Shown here one piece after another: positions 1-6,573 of a DNA stretch of 11,428 nt (the first letter of the stretch is position 1; the number at the start of each line of letters is the position of its first letter). Location: NCBI GenBank assembly GCA_038227745.1, contig JBBRPS010000296.1, forward strand, positions 1-11,428, written 5' to 3'. Both the position numbers and the translations under genes were made by a program. Origin of the DNA: DASPXY01 sp038227745. GTDB taxonomy: Bacteria; Planctomycetota; Planctomycetia; Gemmatales; Gemmataceae. Under the pieces are notes generated by a model. It saw nothing but the letters and a program-made list of their open reading frames with translations. It made no database searches and was not told the DNA's origin.

Positions 1-20
1 GGACGCCCCGCGGGGCGTCC
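1..20. repeat. 20-bp perfect palindrome at the left edge
   Basis: Two 10-base arms (GGACGCCCCG and its exact reverse complement) meet with no spacer. Every base but three is G or C and no T-run follows, so it is not a classical intrinsic terminator. It could be the end of a longer palindromic repeat cut by the window edge, like the other palindromes in this window. It lies in the open frame of the hydrolase relic that follows, so it may have interrupted that gene. Confidence 0.6.
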
Positions 21-159
21 GGAAAATGAACTGACACCCATTTCCCACGCCGGCATCGCCGCCAGGCAGATCACCCACGTCGCCATCACCCACTTTCACA
101 GCGACCACTGCCTCGGCCGGTCGCCGTTGGACTTCCCCTCACGCCGCAGAGGACGCTGA
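1..159 (+). pseudogene. Relic of a metallo-beta-lactamase-fold hydrolase
   Basis: The frame read from position 1 is open to a TGA at 157-159. From about position 49 it encodes AGIAARQITHVAITHFHSDH followed by CLG. This matches the core of metallo-beta-lactamase-fold hydrolases: a short helix, a hydrophobic strand, then the metal-binding H-x-H-x-D-H motif (codons at 91, 97, 103 and 106) and the usual following LG. Such enzymes bind two metal ions and are normally 200-300 residues. Here the similarity ends right after the motif, and the frame stops 14 codons later with basic, unrelated residues. The part before position 30 does not resemble the glycine-rich turn expected upstream. I infer a decayed internal fragment, but a gene beginning outside the window and truncated at its 3' end is also possible. 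The exact substrate class (RNase Z-like, cyclase-like or other) cannot be told. Confidence 0.55.
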
Positions 160-242
160 GCCGATATTCACCACCAATCCCCTCGAATCCGCGGCCTCCC
201 AAACTTTGGCGGGAGGGCTTACCCCGCCGCTCTGTAGCCCGG

Positions 243-434
243 GTTCGCTGGAGGAGCGGGGGCGCGCTCTTCCTCATCCTGCCTGCCTTTGCCGGGTGCA
301 ACCCACAGAGCGCGGAGGAGATAAATAACCAGCAACAGCAGGGCAGGGCGGGGACTGGCGAGCAACTCCAGGAGGGTGCCGGAGCGCTCGCCGCCCATGC
401 CCTCTCAGGGGCTTATCCGGAGATTCGACTGTGA
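243..434 (+). other. Lipoprotein-like reading frame without a normal start codon
   Basis: Positions 160-430 hold no gene with an ATG/GTG/TTG start that looks real. One frame (codons at multiples of 3) nevertheless reads like a small lipoprotein. A basic stretch VRWRSGG (from 243) is followed by a hydrophobic run ALFLILPAFAGC, with a lipobox-like A-F-A-G-C whose cysteine codon is at 297-299. After it comes a polar tail with four glutamines in a row, ending in a TGA at 432-434. That stop overlaps the GTG start of the acyltransferase (431-433) in a GTGA arrangement typical of translationally coupled genes. Against it, no ATG, GTG or TTG lies in frame close upstream, the frame stays open further upstream, and phenylalanine is an uncommon lipobox residue. 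It may be a gene whose start was lost, or chance. Apart from this frame I see nothing in 160-430. Confidence 0.3.
419..423 (+). promoter_or_regulatory. Ribosome binding site deciding the GTG start at 431
   Basis: GGAGA lies 7 bases before the GTG at 431. It supports this GTG as the start of the acyltransferase and lies inside the preceding lipoprotein-like frame, as expected for coupled translation. Confidence 0.55.
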
Positions 435-1198
435 CCGATCCGCGCAAGGGGGTTCGCCTGGCGCTCTCGCCGGCGCGCAAAATGGTGATCGAGTTGCTGC
501 ATCACGCCCAGCGCGTGCCCTCGCTGCCCACCATGAGACAGCTTGACGTGTCGGCCGTCGCCGAGGCGCGCGCACGGATCGCTTCACCTCCTTCGTGGGT
601 GGCGATTTTCATGCGCGCTTACGCCCTGGTGGCGGAAAAGCGTCCCGAGCTTCGCCGCGCCCTGATCCCCTTCCCTTACCGCCACCTCTACCAGCACCCG
701 TACAGCGAGTGTGCCATCCTCGTGGAACGGGAGTGGGAAGGAGAGCTGGTGGTCCTGGGGGCCAGGATCCGGGGCCCCGAGCGGATGACGCTCACCGACA
801 TCCATCGTGAGCTGCGCCGTTTCAAGGAAACGCCCGTCCTGCAAGTCAATTACTTCCGGCAAATTCTGCGGGTGGGGCGACTGCCGGCCCTCCTGCGACG
901 CTTCATCTTCTGGCACTCACTGTACCTGTCCGGTTACAAGAGGGCCAAGCGGCTGGGCACGTTCATGATGTCGAGCCTGGGCGATCTGGGGGCCGAGCAA
1001 GGCCACCCCCTGACGCCTCTGACGACCTACTTCACCTTCGGCCCGATTGGCGAAGATGGCGAAGTGACGGCCAAGATCATCTATGACCACCGGGTCATGG
1101 ACGACCGCTGCGTGGCCCGCTGCCTGGGCGATCTGGAGCGGGTGCTCCATGCGGAGATCCTCGGCGAATTGCGGGCCTTACGTCGGAATGTCGCCTGA
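431..1198 (+). CDS. Stand-alone E2-type (2-oxoacid dehydrogenase) acyltransferase domain protein
   Basis: The 255-residue product resembles the catalytic domain of dihydrolipoamide acyltransferases, which belongs to the chloramphenicol acetyltransferase superfamily. The N-terminal part (about 10-45) has the SPARKMVIELL...VPSLPTMRQLDV pattern of the E2 core start (helix followed by the strand with a conserved Pro). The C-terminal part has TTYFTFGPIG and then DHRVMDD (D219-D225), equivalent to the E2 active-site motif D-H-R-x-x-D-G. Catalytic His220 and Asp224 are kept, but the final Gly is Asp225. No lipoyl domain, E3-binding domain or linker precedes it, so it cannot act as a normal E2 subunit. 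It may transfer an acyl group from CoA to another acceptor, which the sequence does not show. The GTG start is chosen for its GGAGA site and the GTGA overlap with the frame before it. It converges on the tubulin-like gene, with 22 bases between the stops and no clear terminator. Confidence 0.75.
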   Translation: MTDPRKGVRLALSPARKMVIELLHHAQRVPSLPTMRQLDVSAVAEARARIASPPSWVAIFMRAYALVAEKRPELRRALIPFPYRHLYQHPYSECAILVEREWEGELVVLGARIRGPERMTLTDIHRELRRFKETPVLQVNYFRQILRVGRLPALLRRFIFWHSLYLSGYKRAKRLGTFMMSSLGDLGAEQGHPLTPLTTYFTFGPIGEDGEVTAKIIYDHRVMDDRCVARCLGDLERVLHAEILGELRALRRNVA

Positions 1199-1220
1199 AG
1201 GCGGAACTACCAACCCCGAA

Positions 1221-4200
1221 TCAGTCGTCGTAGTCCGTCGGCCGCTTGAACGGCCCATTGTGCTCCTCGTCGTCCTCGTCCGGCAGCACCGGGGTGACGG
1301 GCGGCCGCGGGTGCATGTCCGCATGGTGCGGACGAACCGGCACGGGCGGCGCCGGCACCGGCGGACGGGGCGGCGGCGGGTGGCCCTTCTCTTCCAGCCG
1401 CGCCTTCGGCACCATCACCGGGATCGGCAGCTCCTCGCTGACCTCCTGGAAGCAGCCCACCAGCCGGTCCGCACGCATCCGCAACTTCTGCTCCTTCTCC
1501 TCCGGCTCCAGCGTGTCGTCGCGCAGGATCGCAAACAGATCCAGGTCCGAATCGAGCCAGCCCCGGCCCTTTGGCAAGCTCTCCACGCGCTTCCGCGCCG
1601 CCGGCAGCATCCGCTCCTTCAACGTCCGCAGGATCGTCGGCTCCTTCTTGTCGCTCGCCCCCGGCCCCTGTCGCGCCGCGATCTGCGCCGCCACCCGGTC
1701 GCGCACCAGCGTCACCAGGTCCTGCGTGGCGCACCACAGCAGCACCAGGTTCTGCCCGTCGTTCTTCACCGCCGCCTTGCGGAACCACTCCTGCAACTGC
1801 GTCTCCAACTCCGCACGGTCCGTCCGGTCCTCGGCCAAGTGGTGAATCACGTCCTCGAACTTCTCGCCGACCGGCACCGGCAGCGCGCCGCCGTACTCGT
1901 CGCGGTTCTCCAGCCAGAAACGCCCGCCCGCCTCGCGGTCCCGCTTGAACGTCAGCAGCCCCGTCATGATGCCGTACAGCGTCAGCTCCAGGCACGCCGA
2001 CAGGTGCTTCTGCCGCTCCGGGTTGACGCGGCGGATGTCCGGCAGCCGGCCGCGCAGGGCAGGGTAGTCCAGGTGCGTCTGGTCCTGCCGGTCCGACGTG
2101 TCGTACAGCTTGCCCATCGCGTCCAGTTCCTGGAAGTAGCATAGCGGGATGCCGGCCTTCTCCTGGTAGAGCACCACCGTGTCGTCCTCGATGTCGAACG
2201 GCTCCAGGCCGATCAGGCTCTCGCCGCTGCCCGACTGCTCCAGCTCGCGGCGGAACCCGCTCGCCGACTCGCTCTTGCTCTTGGCGATGCCCAGCCACTT
2301 GATCGCCGGCGTGTCGATCTCCTGCCGGTCTCCCGAGCGGTCGATCTTCAGGAACACGCCCGAGTAGATGCGCAGGCAGTCCAGGCGCACCTTCTTCTCG
2401 CTCATCTCCTTGTTGAAGACCTGCAGGGCGGACGTGTCGGCGCCGAAGCCGCCCAGCAGCGCCTCGCACGCCTCGGCCAGGTCGCGCGCGAACTCGTCCA
2501 CGTGCTGCTGGTGCGGTAGGTCGCCCTGCGGCATCAGCCCCAGCACCACGTCGCCGATGCCCTGCACATGCTGCCACTTCTCCTTCAGGGTACGCAGCAG
2601 CTCCAGCACGCGCCGCTCGAGTTCCGGCCCGACCTCGAGCATGTCCAGGCCGGCGGCGCGGCTGCGCGGCACGATCAGGTCGCGGATCTTCTCGTCGTAC
2701 TGTTGGTCGCTCAGGTGGTCGAGCAGGCCGATGTTCCGGCCGCGCGACCACGACGGTTCGCGCAGCTCGTTGAAGCGGCGCGACAGGTAGTGCTGCGCCC
2801 CCGTCACGCTGTCGCTCTGCGCCTCCAGCACGTCGAGGAAGCGGCGCAGGTGGTCGGCGTAGGAGGTCTGCTTCTTCCCCGGCGCGACGCGGTCCTGGAC
2901 CTGCTCCAGGCACACCTTGATGTCGGGGATGGCCTCGTGGTGGAAGCGCTTCTGCAGGTGGTCGCGGGCCTGCCGCAGCGCCCGCGTCAGCTCCAGGCGT
3001 ACTCCCGTGCGCGCGTACGCGGCAATGGGGATCTGGGCGGCGTCCTGGACGCGGTTCTCCCAGGCGGGCATGGCCGAGGCGGTCACCCGCGCCATCCGCT
3101 CCACCCGGTCCAGCTCCTCCTTGTAGAGGTTGGCGTAGCCCTCGAGCAGCCCCAGCGTGCCGCGCAGGCCGAGCTGCTCCAGGCGGTAGCGGAACAGGCA
3201 GCGCAGGCGGGCGTCGATCTCCGGCTCCAGCAGCTCGCGGTTGCGGGTGAAGGTGCGGACGGCCAGGCCGAGCTCGCCCTTGGTGTGCCGCTCGCGGTTG
3301 AGGCGGAGGAGCTGCTCCTGCAAGAACGGCTTGATGGCGGCGGCGGGCTTCTCATCGTGGCGGCCGGCGTCGATCTCCTGGGTACGGCGGTTACGCTCCT
3401 CGTCGATGACCTGGAACCAGGTACGCTGCCGGTCGGCGTCGGGGTTCTCCAGCAGGATGCGGTCGCGCAGGGCGGCGTAGTTCAGGGCGATCGTCCTGTC
3501 GCCGTCGAGGCCCGTGCGCGTGACGACGCCGGCCTGCCCCTTGGCGTCGCCGACGAGGTCCTCGCGGGCCAGGCGCGGCATATCGACCGGAGAGCGGTCG
3601 GCCTGGCGCAGCCACCACTCCGCGACGAGCTTCCAGGCCAGGCGGTAGCTGGCGGCGCGGCGCATGCGCTCGCGGTCGAAGTAGAGCTGCGCCAGGCCGA
3701 GCGTGCTGAAACGCCGGCTGACGCGGTGGGTGTAGAGCACCTCGTCCACGTCGTCGGCGCCGCGCACCTTGCCCGTCGCCTCGCCGAAGATCTTCGCCAG
3801 GTTCGCTTCGACCGAGCGGAACTTGCTGGAGAAGCGGCCGCCGTCGAAGTGGAGGAAGATGCGGTCGGCGATCATCTGGTACAGCTCGGGCGGCGACAGG
3901 CAGGCGGTGCCCATGCTGTCGTTGCCACCGCCGACGAGGTAGCAGATGTTCCAGGGGCAGCTGTAGATCGACACTTCCTCGCCGATCGGCGGCTCGAGGC
4001 GCCAGCGGATCTTGAACCACGGCTCGGTCGCGGAGGCCTCGTCGCCCTTGCCGGGCGCGGGCGGGATGGCCAGGTCGTACGACTTGACCTGCTTCATGGA
4101 GAAGTATTCCATCTCGCGCAGGCAGGCGAAGGCGTTCTCCTGGATCTTGCGGCGCTGGTCGGGAGTGATCTGAACGGTGGTACGACTCTCGGCGGCCTCC

Positions 4201-4946
4201 TGGATGAATGACTCGGGCAGGACGGCGTAGTGGGTGAAGAACGGCTGCACGCCGGGCAGAGACAGCTCGCGCTCGACGATGTGCCGGACGAGGAAGCTCA
4301 TGTCGAGGAACATGCCCGAGCCGGTGCCGCCGGCCAGCGAGTAGACGAAGATGACGTCGAGGCGGCGCGGATCGACCTGGACGGGGTTGCGCATCTCGCC
4401 GAGCCACTTCTCGCGGCGCTCGGGCAGCTTGGCGTCATCGACGAGCTGGTTGATGCGCTCCTTGAGGGTGTTGACGATCGTTGGGATGTGGTGGAACAGG
4501 GCGAGTCGGCCGAAGAGGCGGTTCTGGCCGGCGCCGTCCACGATGCCGTTGGCGCCGAACTTCATGAGGTTGGGGGGCAGCCAGCGCACGATGTGCGGAT
4601 ATTTCTGCTCGCCGTACTTGAAGTAATCCTCGACCTGGCGGGCGTCGAGCGTGCAGGCGATGGCCTCGGGGGTGCCGCCCTGCTTGAACCAGATGTTGCG
4701 CAGGACGAAGTCGCTGGGGTTCTCGCCCTCGAGGCGGTCGAACGCCTTGGGGTCGGTGTCGAGGGCGAGGTAACCGACGATGGGGAAGCCGAGCGAGCCG
4801 TCGGGGCGCTTGCCGTAGCGCTCGTAGAACATGCGGCGGATGCGGAGGAGCACGTCCTTGCCGGAGCCCCCCAGGCCGATGAGCAGGGTGGGCGAGATGT
4901 GCGGGGTGACCTGTTCCGCGGTCGTGGGGCTGGTTTCGCCGGCCAT
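1221..4946 (-). CDS. Large tubulin/FtsZ-superfamily-like protein
   Basis: The 1241-residue product has a tubulin-like GTPase signature in its N-terminal ~400 residues. Residues 22-36 read LIGLGGSGKDVLLRI, corresponding to the first glycine-rich nucleotide loop and also resembling a P-loop. Residues 59-66 (YLALDTDP) fit the next acidic loop. Residues 205-212 (AGGTGSGM) are the GGTGSG loop shared by tubulin and FtsZ. Residues 143-152 (RLFGRLALFH) are also typical of the bacterial Tubulin_2-type family. The remaining ~800 residues are mostly charged and apparently helical, with no domain I recognise. The tail (1185-1241) is Pro-rich and then acidic, ending in DYDD. Ordinary FtsZ is about 400 residues, so this is a much larger protein. 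The ATG at 4946 is supported by AGAGGT 8 bases upstream. Published proposals link FtsZ-like families of this kind to membrane remodelling; here that is inference. It lies 111 bases downstream of a membrane-protein gene on the same strand and may be cotranscribed with it. The function is otherwise unknown. Confidence 0.82.
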   Translation of the reverse strand: MAGETSPTTAEQVTPHISPTLLIGLGGSGKDVLLRIRRMFYERYGKRPDGSLGFPIVGYLALDTDPKAFDRLEGENPSDFVLRNIWFKQGGTPEAIACTLDARQVEDYFKYGEQKYPHIVRWLPPNLMKFGANGIVDGAGQNRLFGRLALFHHIPTIVNTLKERINQLVDDAKLPERREKWLGEMRNPVQVDPRRLDVIFVYSLAGGTGSGMFLDMSFLVRHIVERELSLPGVQPFFTHYAVLPESFIQEAAESRTTVQITPDQRRKIQENAFACLREMEYFSMKQVKSYDLAIPPAPGKGDEASATEPWFKIRWRLEPPIGEEVSIYSCPWNICYLVGGGNDSMGTACLSPPELYQMIADRIFLHFDGGRFSSKFRSVEANLAKIFGEATGKVRGADDVDEVLYTHRVSRRFSTLGLAQLYFDRERMRRAASYRLAWKLVAEWWLRQADRSPVDMPRLAREDLVGDAKGQAGVVTRTGLDGDRTIALNYAALRDRILLENPDADRQRTWFQVIDEERNRRTQEIDAGRHDEKPAAAIKPFLQEQLLRLNRERHTKGELGLAVRTFTRNRELLEPEIDARLRCLFRYRLEQLGLRGTLGLLEGYANLYKEELDRVERMARVTASAMPAWENRVQDAAQIPIAAYARTGVRLELTRALRQARDHLQKRFHHEAIPDIKVCLEQVQDRVAPGKKQTSYADHLRRFLDVLEAQSDSVTGAQHYLSRRFNELREPSWSRGRNIGLLDHLSDQQYDEKIRDLIVPRSRAAGLDMLEVGPELERRVLELLRTLKEKWQHVQGIGDVVLGLMPQGDLPHQQHVDEFARDLAEACEALLGGFGADTSALQVFNKEMSEKKVRLDCLRIYSGVFLKIDRSGDRQEIDTPAIKWLGIAKSKSESASGFRRELEQSGSGESLIGLEPFDIEDDTVVLYQEKAGIPLCYFQELDAMGKLYDTSDRQDQTHLDYPALRGRLPDIRRVNPERQKHLSACLELTLYGIMTGLLTFKRDREAGGRFWLENRDEYGGALPVPVGEKFEDVIHHLAEDRTDRAELETQLQEWFRKAAVKNDGQNLVLLWCATQDLVTLVRDRVAAQIAARQGPGASDKKEPTILRTLKERMLPAARKRVESLPKGRGWLDSDLDLFAILRDDTLEPEEKEQKLRMRADRLVGCFQEVSEELPIPVMVPKARLEEKGHPPPPRPPVPAPPVPVRPHHADMHPRPPVTPVLPDEDDEEHNGPFKRPTDYDD

Positions 4947-4954
4947 CGGTGCTT

Positions 4955-4960
4955 ACCTCT
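4955..4960 (-). promoter_or_regulatory. Ribosome binding site of the tubulin-like gene
   Basis: On the minus strand AGAGGT lies 8 bases before the ATG at 4946. This supports that start over the alternatives further in. Confidence 0.5.
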
Positions 4961-4992
4961 TCGGTGTCGGAACGCTCTTCATCGGAGCGGCC

Positions 4993-5049
4993 CGTGGGTC
5001 AGGATTCCAATCCTGACATGGCTTGTCAGGATCGGAGTCCTGACCCACG
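4993..5049. repeat. 57-bp composite inverted repeat between the membrane-protein and tubulin-like genes
   Basis: The arms 4993-5018 and 5024-5049 are reverse complements over 26 bases with two mismatches, around a 5-base loop (TGGCT). Each arm is itself palindromic: the left contains TCAGGATT-CC-AATCCTGA and the right TCAGGA-TCGGAG-TCCTGA. The unit can therefore fold as one long hairpin or as two small ones. No T-run follows on either strand. Its position just after the stop of the 167-residue gene suggests a terminator or mRNA-stabilising role, or a dispersed REP-like repeat. Confidence 0.8.
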
Positions 5050-5057
5050 AGCCGGTA

Positions 5058-5561
5058 TCAGGCCCCTTCTTCACCGCTGGGGGCGGGCTGGGCGCCGGGG
5101 GCGGGCTTCGGCTTGCGGCCGGGCGCCCAGATGGCCAGGGCGATGCCGCTCCCGATCACCAGGGCCAGGAGCCAGCTCCAGTTCCGACTCAACCAACTCC
5201 CCGAGGTGCGGCCGCCGCCCCTCATCTCGTCGGACAGCACGGCGTACAGGACCACGAGGGTGAAGACCATGAGGGCCGCCCAAAGGGCCAGGCAGCGGCG
5301 GAAGGCGAGGCGCGGCAGGGGGGCGTCGTTGCGGGTCGGCGCCAGGAAGACCGGGAACAGGCGGTGGAAGCAGAGGAACCACCAGCCGCTGGCGGCGGCC
5401 GCGAACAGGAAGAGACGCGGCACGCTGAACCAGCAGCGTTCCCACTCCCAGACGGAGCTGCGGTCCTGACAGGCCCACGCCGGGGCTGCCATTGCGAGCA
5501 GACACAGGCCGGACAGGAGGAACTGGGCGAAAACTCCGCGCCACCGCTTGCGCCATTGCAT
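5058..5561 (-). CDS. Small membrane protein with signal peptide and about three membrane segments
   Basis: The 167-residue product is not recognised as a known family. The N-terminus MQWRKRWRGV is basic and leads into a hydrophobic stretch (about 11-27) ending APAWA before Cys31, like a signal peptide cleaved near residue 30. The Trp at -2 makes a true lipobox unlikely. Further hydrophobic segments lie at about 48-67, 89-109 and 128-145, and the C-terminal tail (146-167) is rich in Pro, Ala and Lys. Several Trp and Cys residues sit in the first half. The open frame extends to 5966, but ATG 5561 is chosen because CGGAG lies 6 bases upstream, it starts the signal peptide, and a good promoter (5607-5635) would otherwise fall inside the gene. 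It is the first gene of a probable two-gene unit with the tubulin-like protein, and could be its membrane partner (inference). Confidence 0.7.
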   Translation of the reverse strand: MQWRKRWRGVFAQFLLSGLCLLAMAAPAWACQDRSSVWEWERCWFSVPRLFLFAAAASGWWFLCFHRLFPVFLAPTRNDAPLPRLAFRRCLALWAALMVFTLVVLYAVLSDEMRGGGRTSGSWLSRNWSWLLALVIGSGIALAIWAPGRKPKPAPGAQPAPSGEEGA

Positions 5562-5567
5562 GCGCCG

Positions 5568-5572
5568 CTCCG
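5568..5572 (-). promoter_or_regulatory. Ribosome binding site deciding the start at 5561
   Basis: CGGAG on the minus strand lies 6 bases before the ATG at 5561. It favours this start over the longer open frame reaching 5966. Confidence 0.5.
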
Positions 5573-5606
5573 AGGTGTGAGGGTCGAGGGTGCGACAGAC
5601 CGCTCC

Positions 5607-5635
5607 ATTAAAACGCACGCGCGCGGGCAGGGCAA
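5607..5635 (-). promoter_or_regulatory. Putative sigma-70-type promoter for the membrane-protein/tubulin-like unit
   Basis: On the minus strand TTGCCC (5635-5630) and TTTAAT (5612-5607) are separated by exactly 17 bases. Transcription would start near 5600, giving a leader of about 38 bases before the ATG at 5561. Seen by eye only; the AT-rich -10 stands out in a GC-rich background. Confidence 0.5.
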
Positions 5636-5679
5636 TGCGAAAACCCCGGATGTGGGATTTCGATTTCCGGCCCGCCCTC

Positions 5680-5708
5680 TGGACAGGCCGCACCGTACCG
5701 GGCACAAT
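5680..5708 (+). promoter_or_regulatory. Putative sigma-70-type promoter for the TIM-barrel gene
   Basis: TGGACA (5680-5685) and CACAAT (5703-5708) are separated by 17 bases. A start near 5715 would leave a leader of about 30 bases that includes the AGAGGA ribosome binding site. Together with the opposite-strand promoter it makes 5562-5745 a divergent regulatory region. No operator-like repeat was found in it. Confidence 0.45.
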
Positions 5709-5733
5709 CATCCCAACCCGCAACCCTTCCTCC

Positions 5734-5739
5734 AGAGGA
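5734..5739 (+). promoter_or_regulatory. Ribosome binding site of the TIM-barrel gene
   Basis: AGAGGA lies 6 bases before the ATG at 5746. It decides for this start over an in-frame start at 5590, which lies upstream of the putative promoter. Confidence 0.55.
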
Positions 5740-5745
5740 CGCACC

Positions 5746-6567
5746 ATGAAACTCGGCCTCATCAACTCCGCCTGGGCGCAGGCCGGCCGCGACACCGCGT
5801 TCGGCATCCGACAGACCGCGGAACTCGGCTTCGACACGATCGACATCTTCGCCGACCCGCTCGACCTCGACGTGAAGGAGCGGCGGCTGATCAAACGCGA
5901 ATGCGACCGTGCCGGCCTGCCGATCGTGAGCATCGCCTGCGTCGCGGTCGGCCTCATCGACTTCAACCCGAGCGTGCAGCGCTTCCACCTGGAGCGCTGC
6001 CGGCGCTACCTCGACCTGGCGTACGAGTACGAGGCGCGCAACGTGCTGCTGGTGCTGGGCGAGTACATCTGGGAGCGGCAGGTGATCGCGCCCGCGGAGC
6101 AGTGGCAGACCGGCGTGCGCAATCTGCGCGAGCTGGGCAAGTACGCCGTCGATCTCGGCGTGCAGATCGCCCTGGAGCTGGAGCCGTTCAAGCTGTCGCT
6201 CGCCAACAACGTGGACAGCATGGTGCGCTTCCTCGACGACGTGAACCACCCGGCGGTGAAGGCGAACATCGACGTGTCGCACCTACAGCTGGCGGGGACC
6301 CCGGCGGAGGAGCTGCGCCGCCTCAAGGGCAAGGCGATCCACGTCCACCTGAGCGACTGCGACGGCAAGGTTCACGGCGACCTGCCGCCGGGCCGCGGTG
6401 TGGTGGACTTCGCGCCGTACCTGCGCGAGATCAAGGCGCTGGACATCGACGGGGCGGTGAGCATCGAGCTGGAGTATTCGCCGCAGCCCGACCAGATCGT
6501 CGCCTGGGTGCGCGAGGCGTACGAGGCCACGGACCGGCTGATGCGCGAAGCCGGCCTGCGCGGATAG
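5746..6567 (+). CDS. Sugar phosphate isomerase/epimerase-like TIM-barrel protein
   Basis: The 273-residue product, a normal length for the family, matches the xylose-isomerase-like TIM barrel (AP endonuclease 2 family). These enzymes use a divalent metal to isomerise or epimerise sugars and related compounds in the cytoplasm. Strand-end motifs appear in order: MKLGLINSAW (1-10); GFDTIDIFAD (28-37), the typical early G-[FY]-D-x-[IV]-[DE] turn; IALELEPF (141-148); ANIDVSH (173-179); KAIHVHLSD (196-204); the loop HGDLPPGRGVVDF (210-222); and SIELEYS (239-245). Likely metal ligands are Glu146 (or 144), Asp176, His199 or His201, and Glu241 (or 243). The substrate cannot be told. Although the frame extends upstream to 5590, the ATG at 5746 has a good ribosome site and starts the first strand. 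It appears to be transcribed alone, with divergent genes upstream and a large palindrome downstream. Confidence 0.85.
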   Translation: MKLGLINSAWAQAGRDTAFGIRQTAELGFDTIDIFADPLDLDVKERRLIKRECDRAGLPIVSIACVAVGLIDFNPSVQRFHLERCRRYLDLAYEYEARNVLLVLGEYIWERQVIAPAEQWQTGVRNLRELGKYAVDLGVQIALELEPFKLSLANNVDSMVRFLDDVNHPAVKANIDVSHLQLAGTPAEELRRLKGKAIHVHLSDCDGKVHGDLPPGRGVVDFAPYLREIKALDIDGAVSIELEYSPQPDQIVAWVREAYEATDRLMREAGLRG

Positions 6568-6573
6568 GGCCGG

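Noticed and set aside
86..480. Short minus-strand frames over the left intergenic region
   Set aside because: No ribosome binding site or domain was seen, the composition is Arg/Pro-rich, and they overlap the start of the acyltransferase.
1207..2913. Minus-strand open frame of 568 codons inside the tubulin-like gene
   Set aside because: It is a different frame of the same strand with low-complexity Ala/Gly/Arg/Pro content, while the tubulin-like frame is well formed across the whole stretch.
2568..4211. Plus-strand open frame of 547 codons
   Set aside because: A shadow of the tubulin-like gene, made of Leu/Val/Gln/Arg repeats without motifs.
5562..5966. N-terminal extension of the small membrane protein to 302 residues
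   Set aside because: The extension overlaps the TIM-barrel start region and the promoter, whereas the internal ATG at 5561 has a ribosome site and begins a signal peptide.
5608..6282. Minus-strand open frame of 224 codons over the TIM-barrel gene
   Set aside because: The opposite frame carries clear sugar-isomerase motifs in order, while this one is low complexity.
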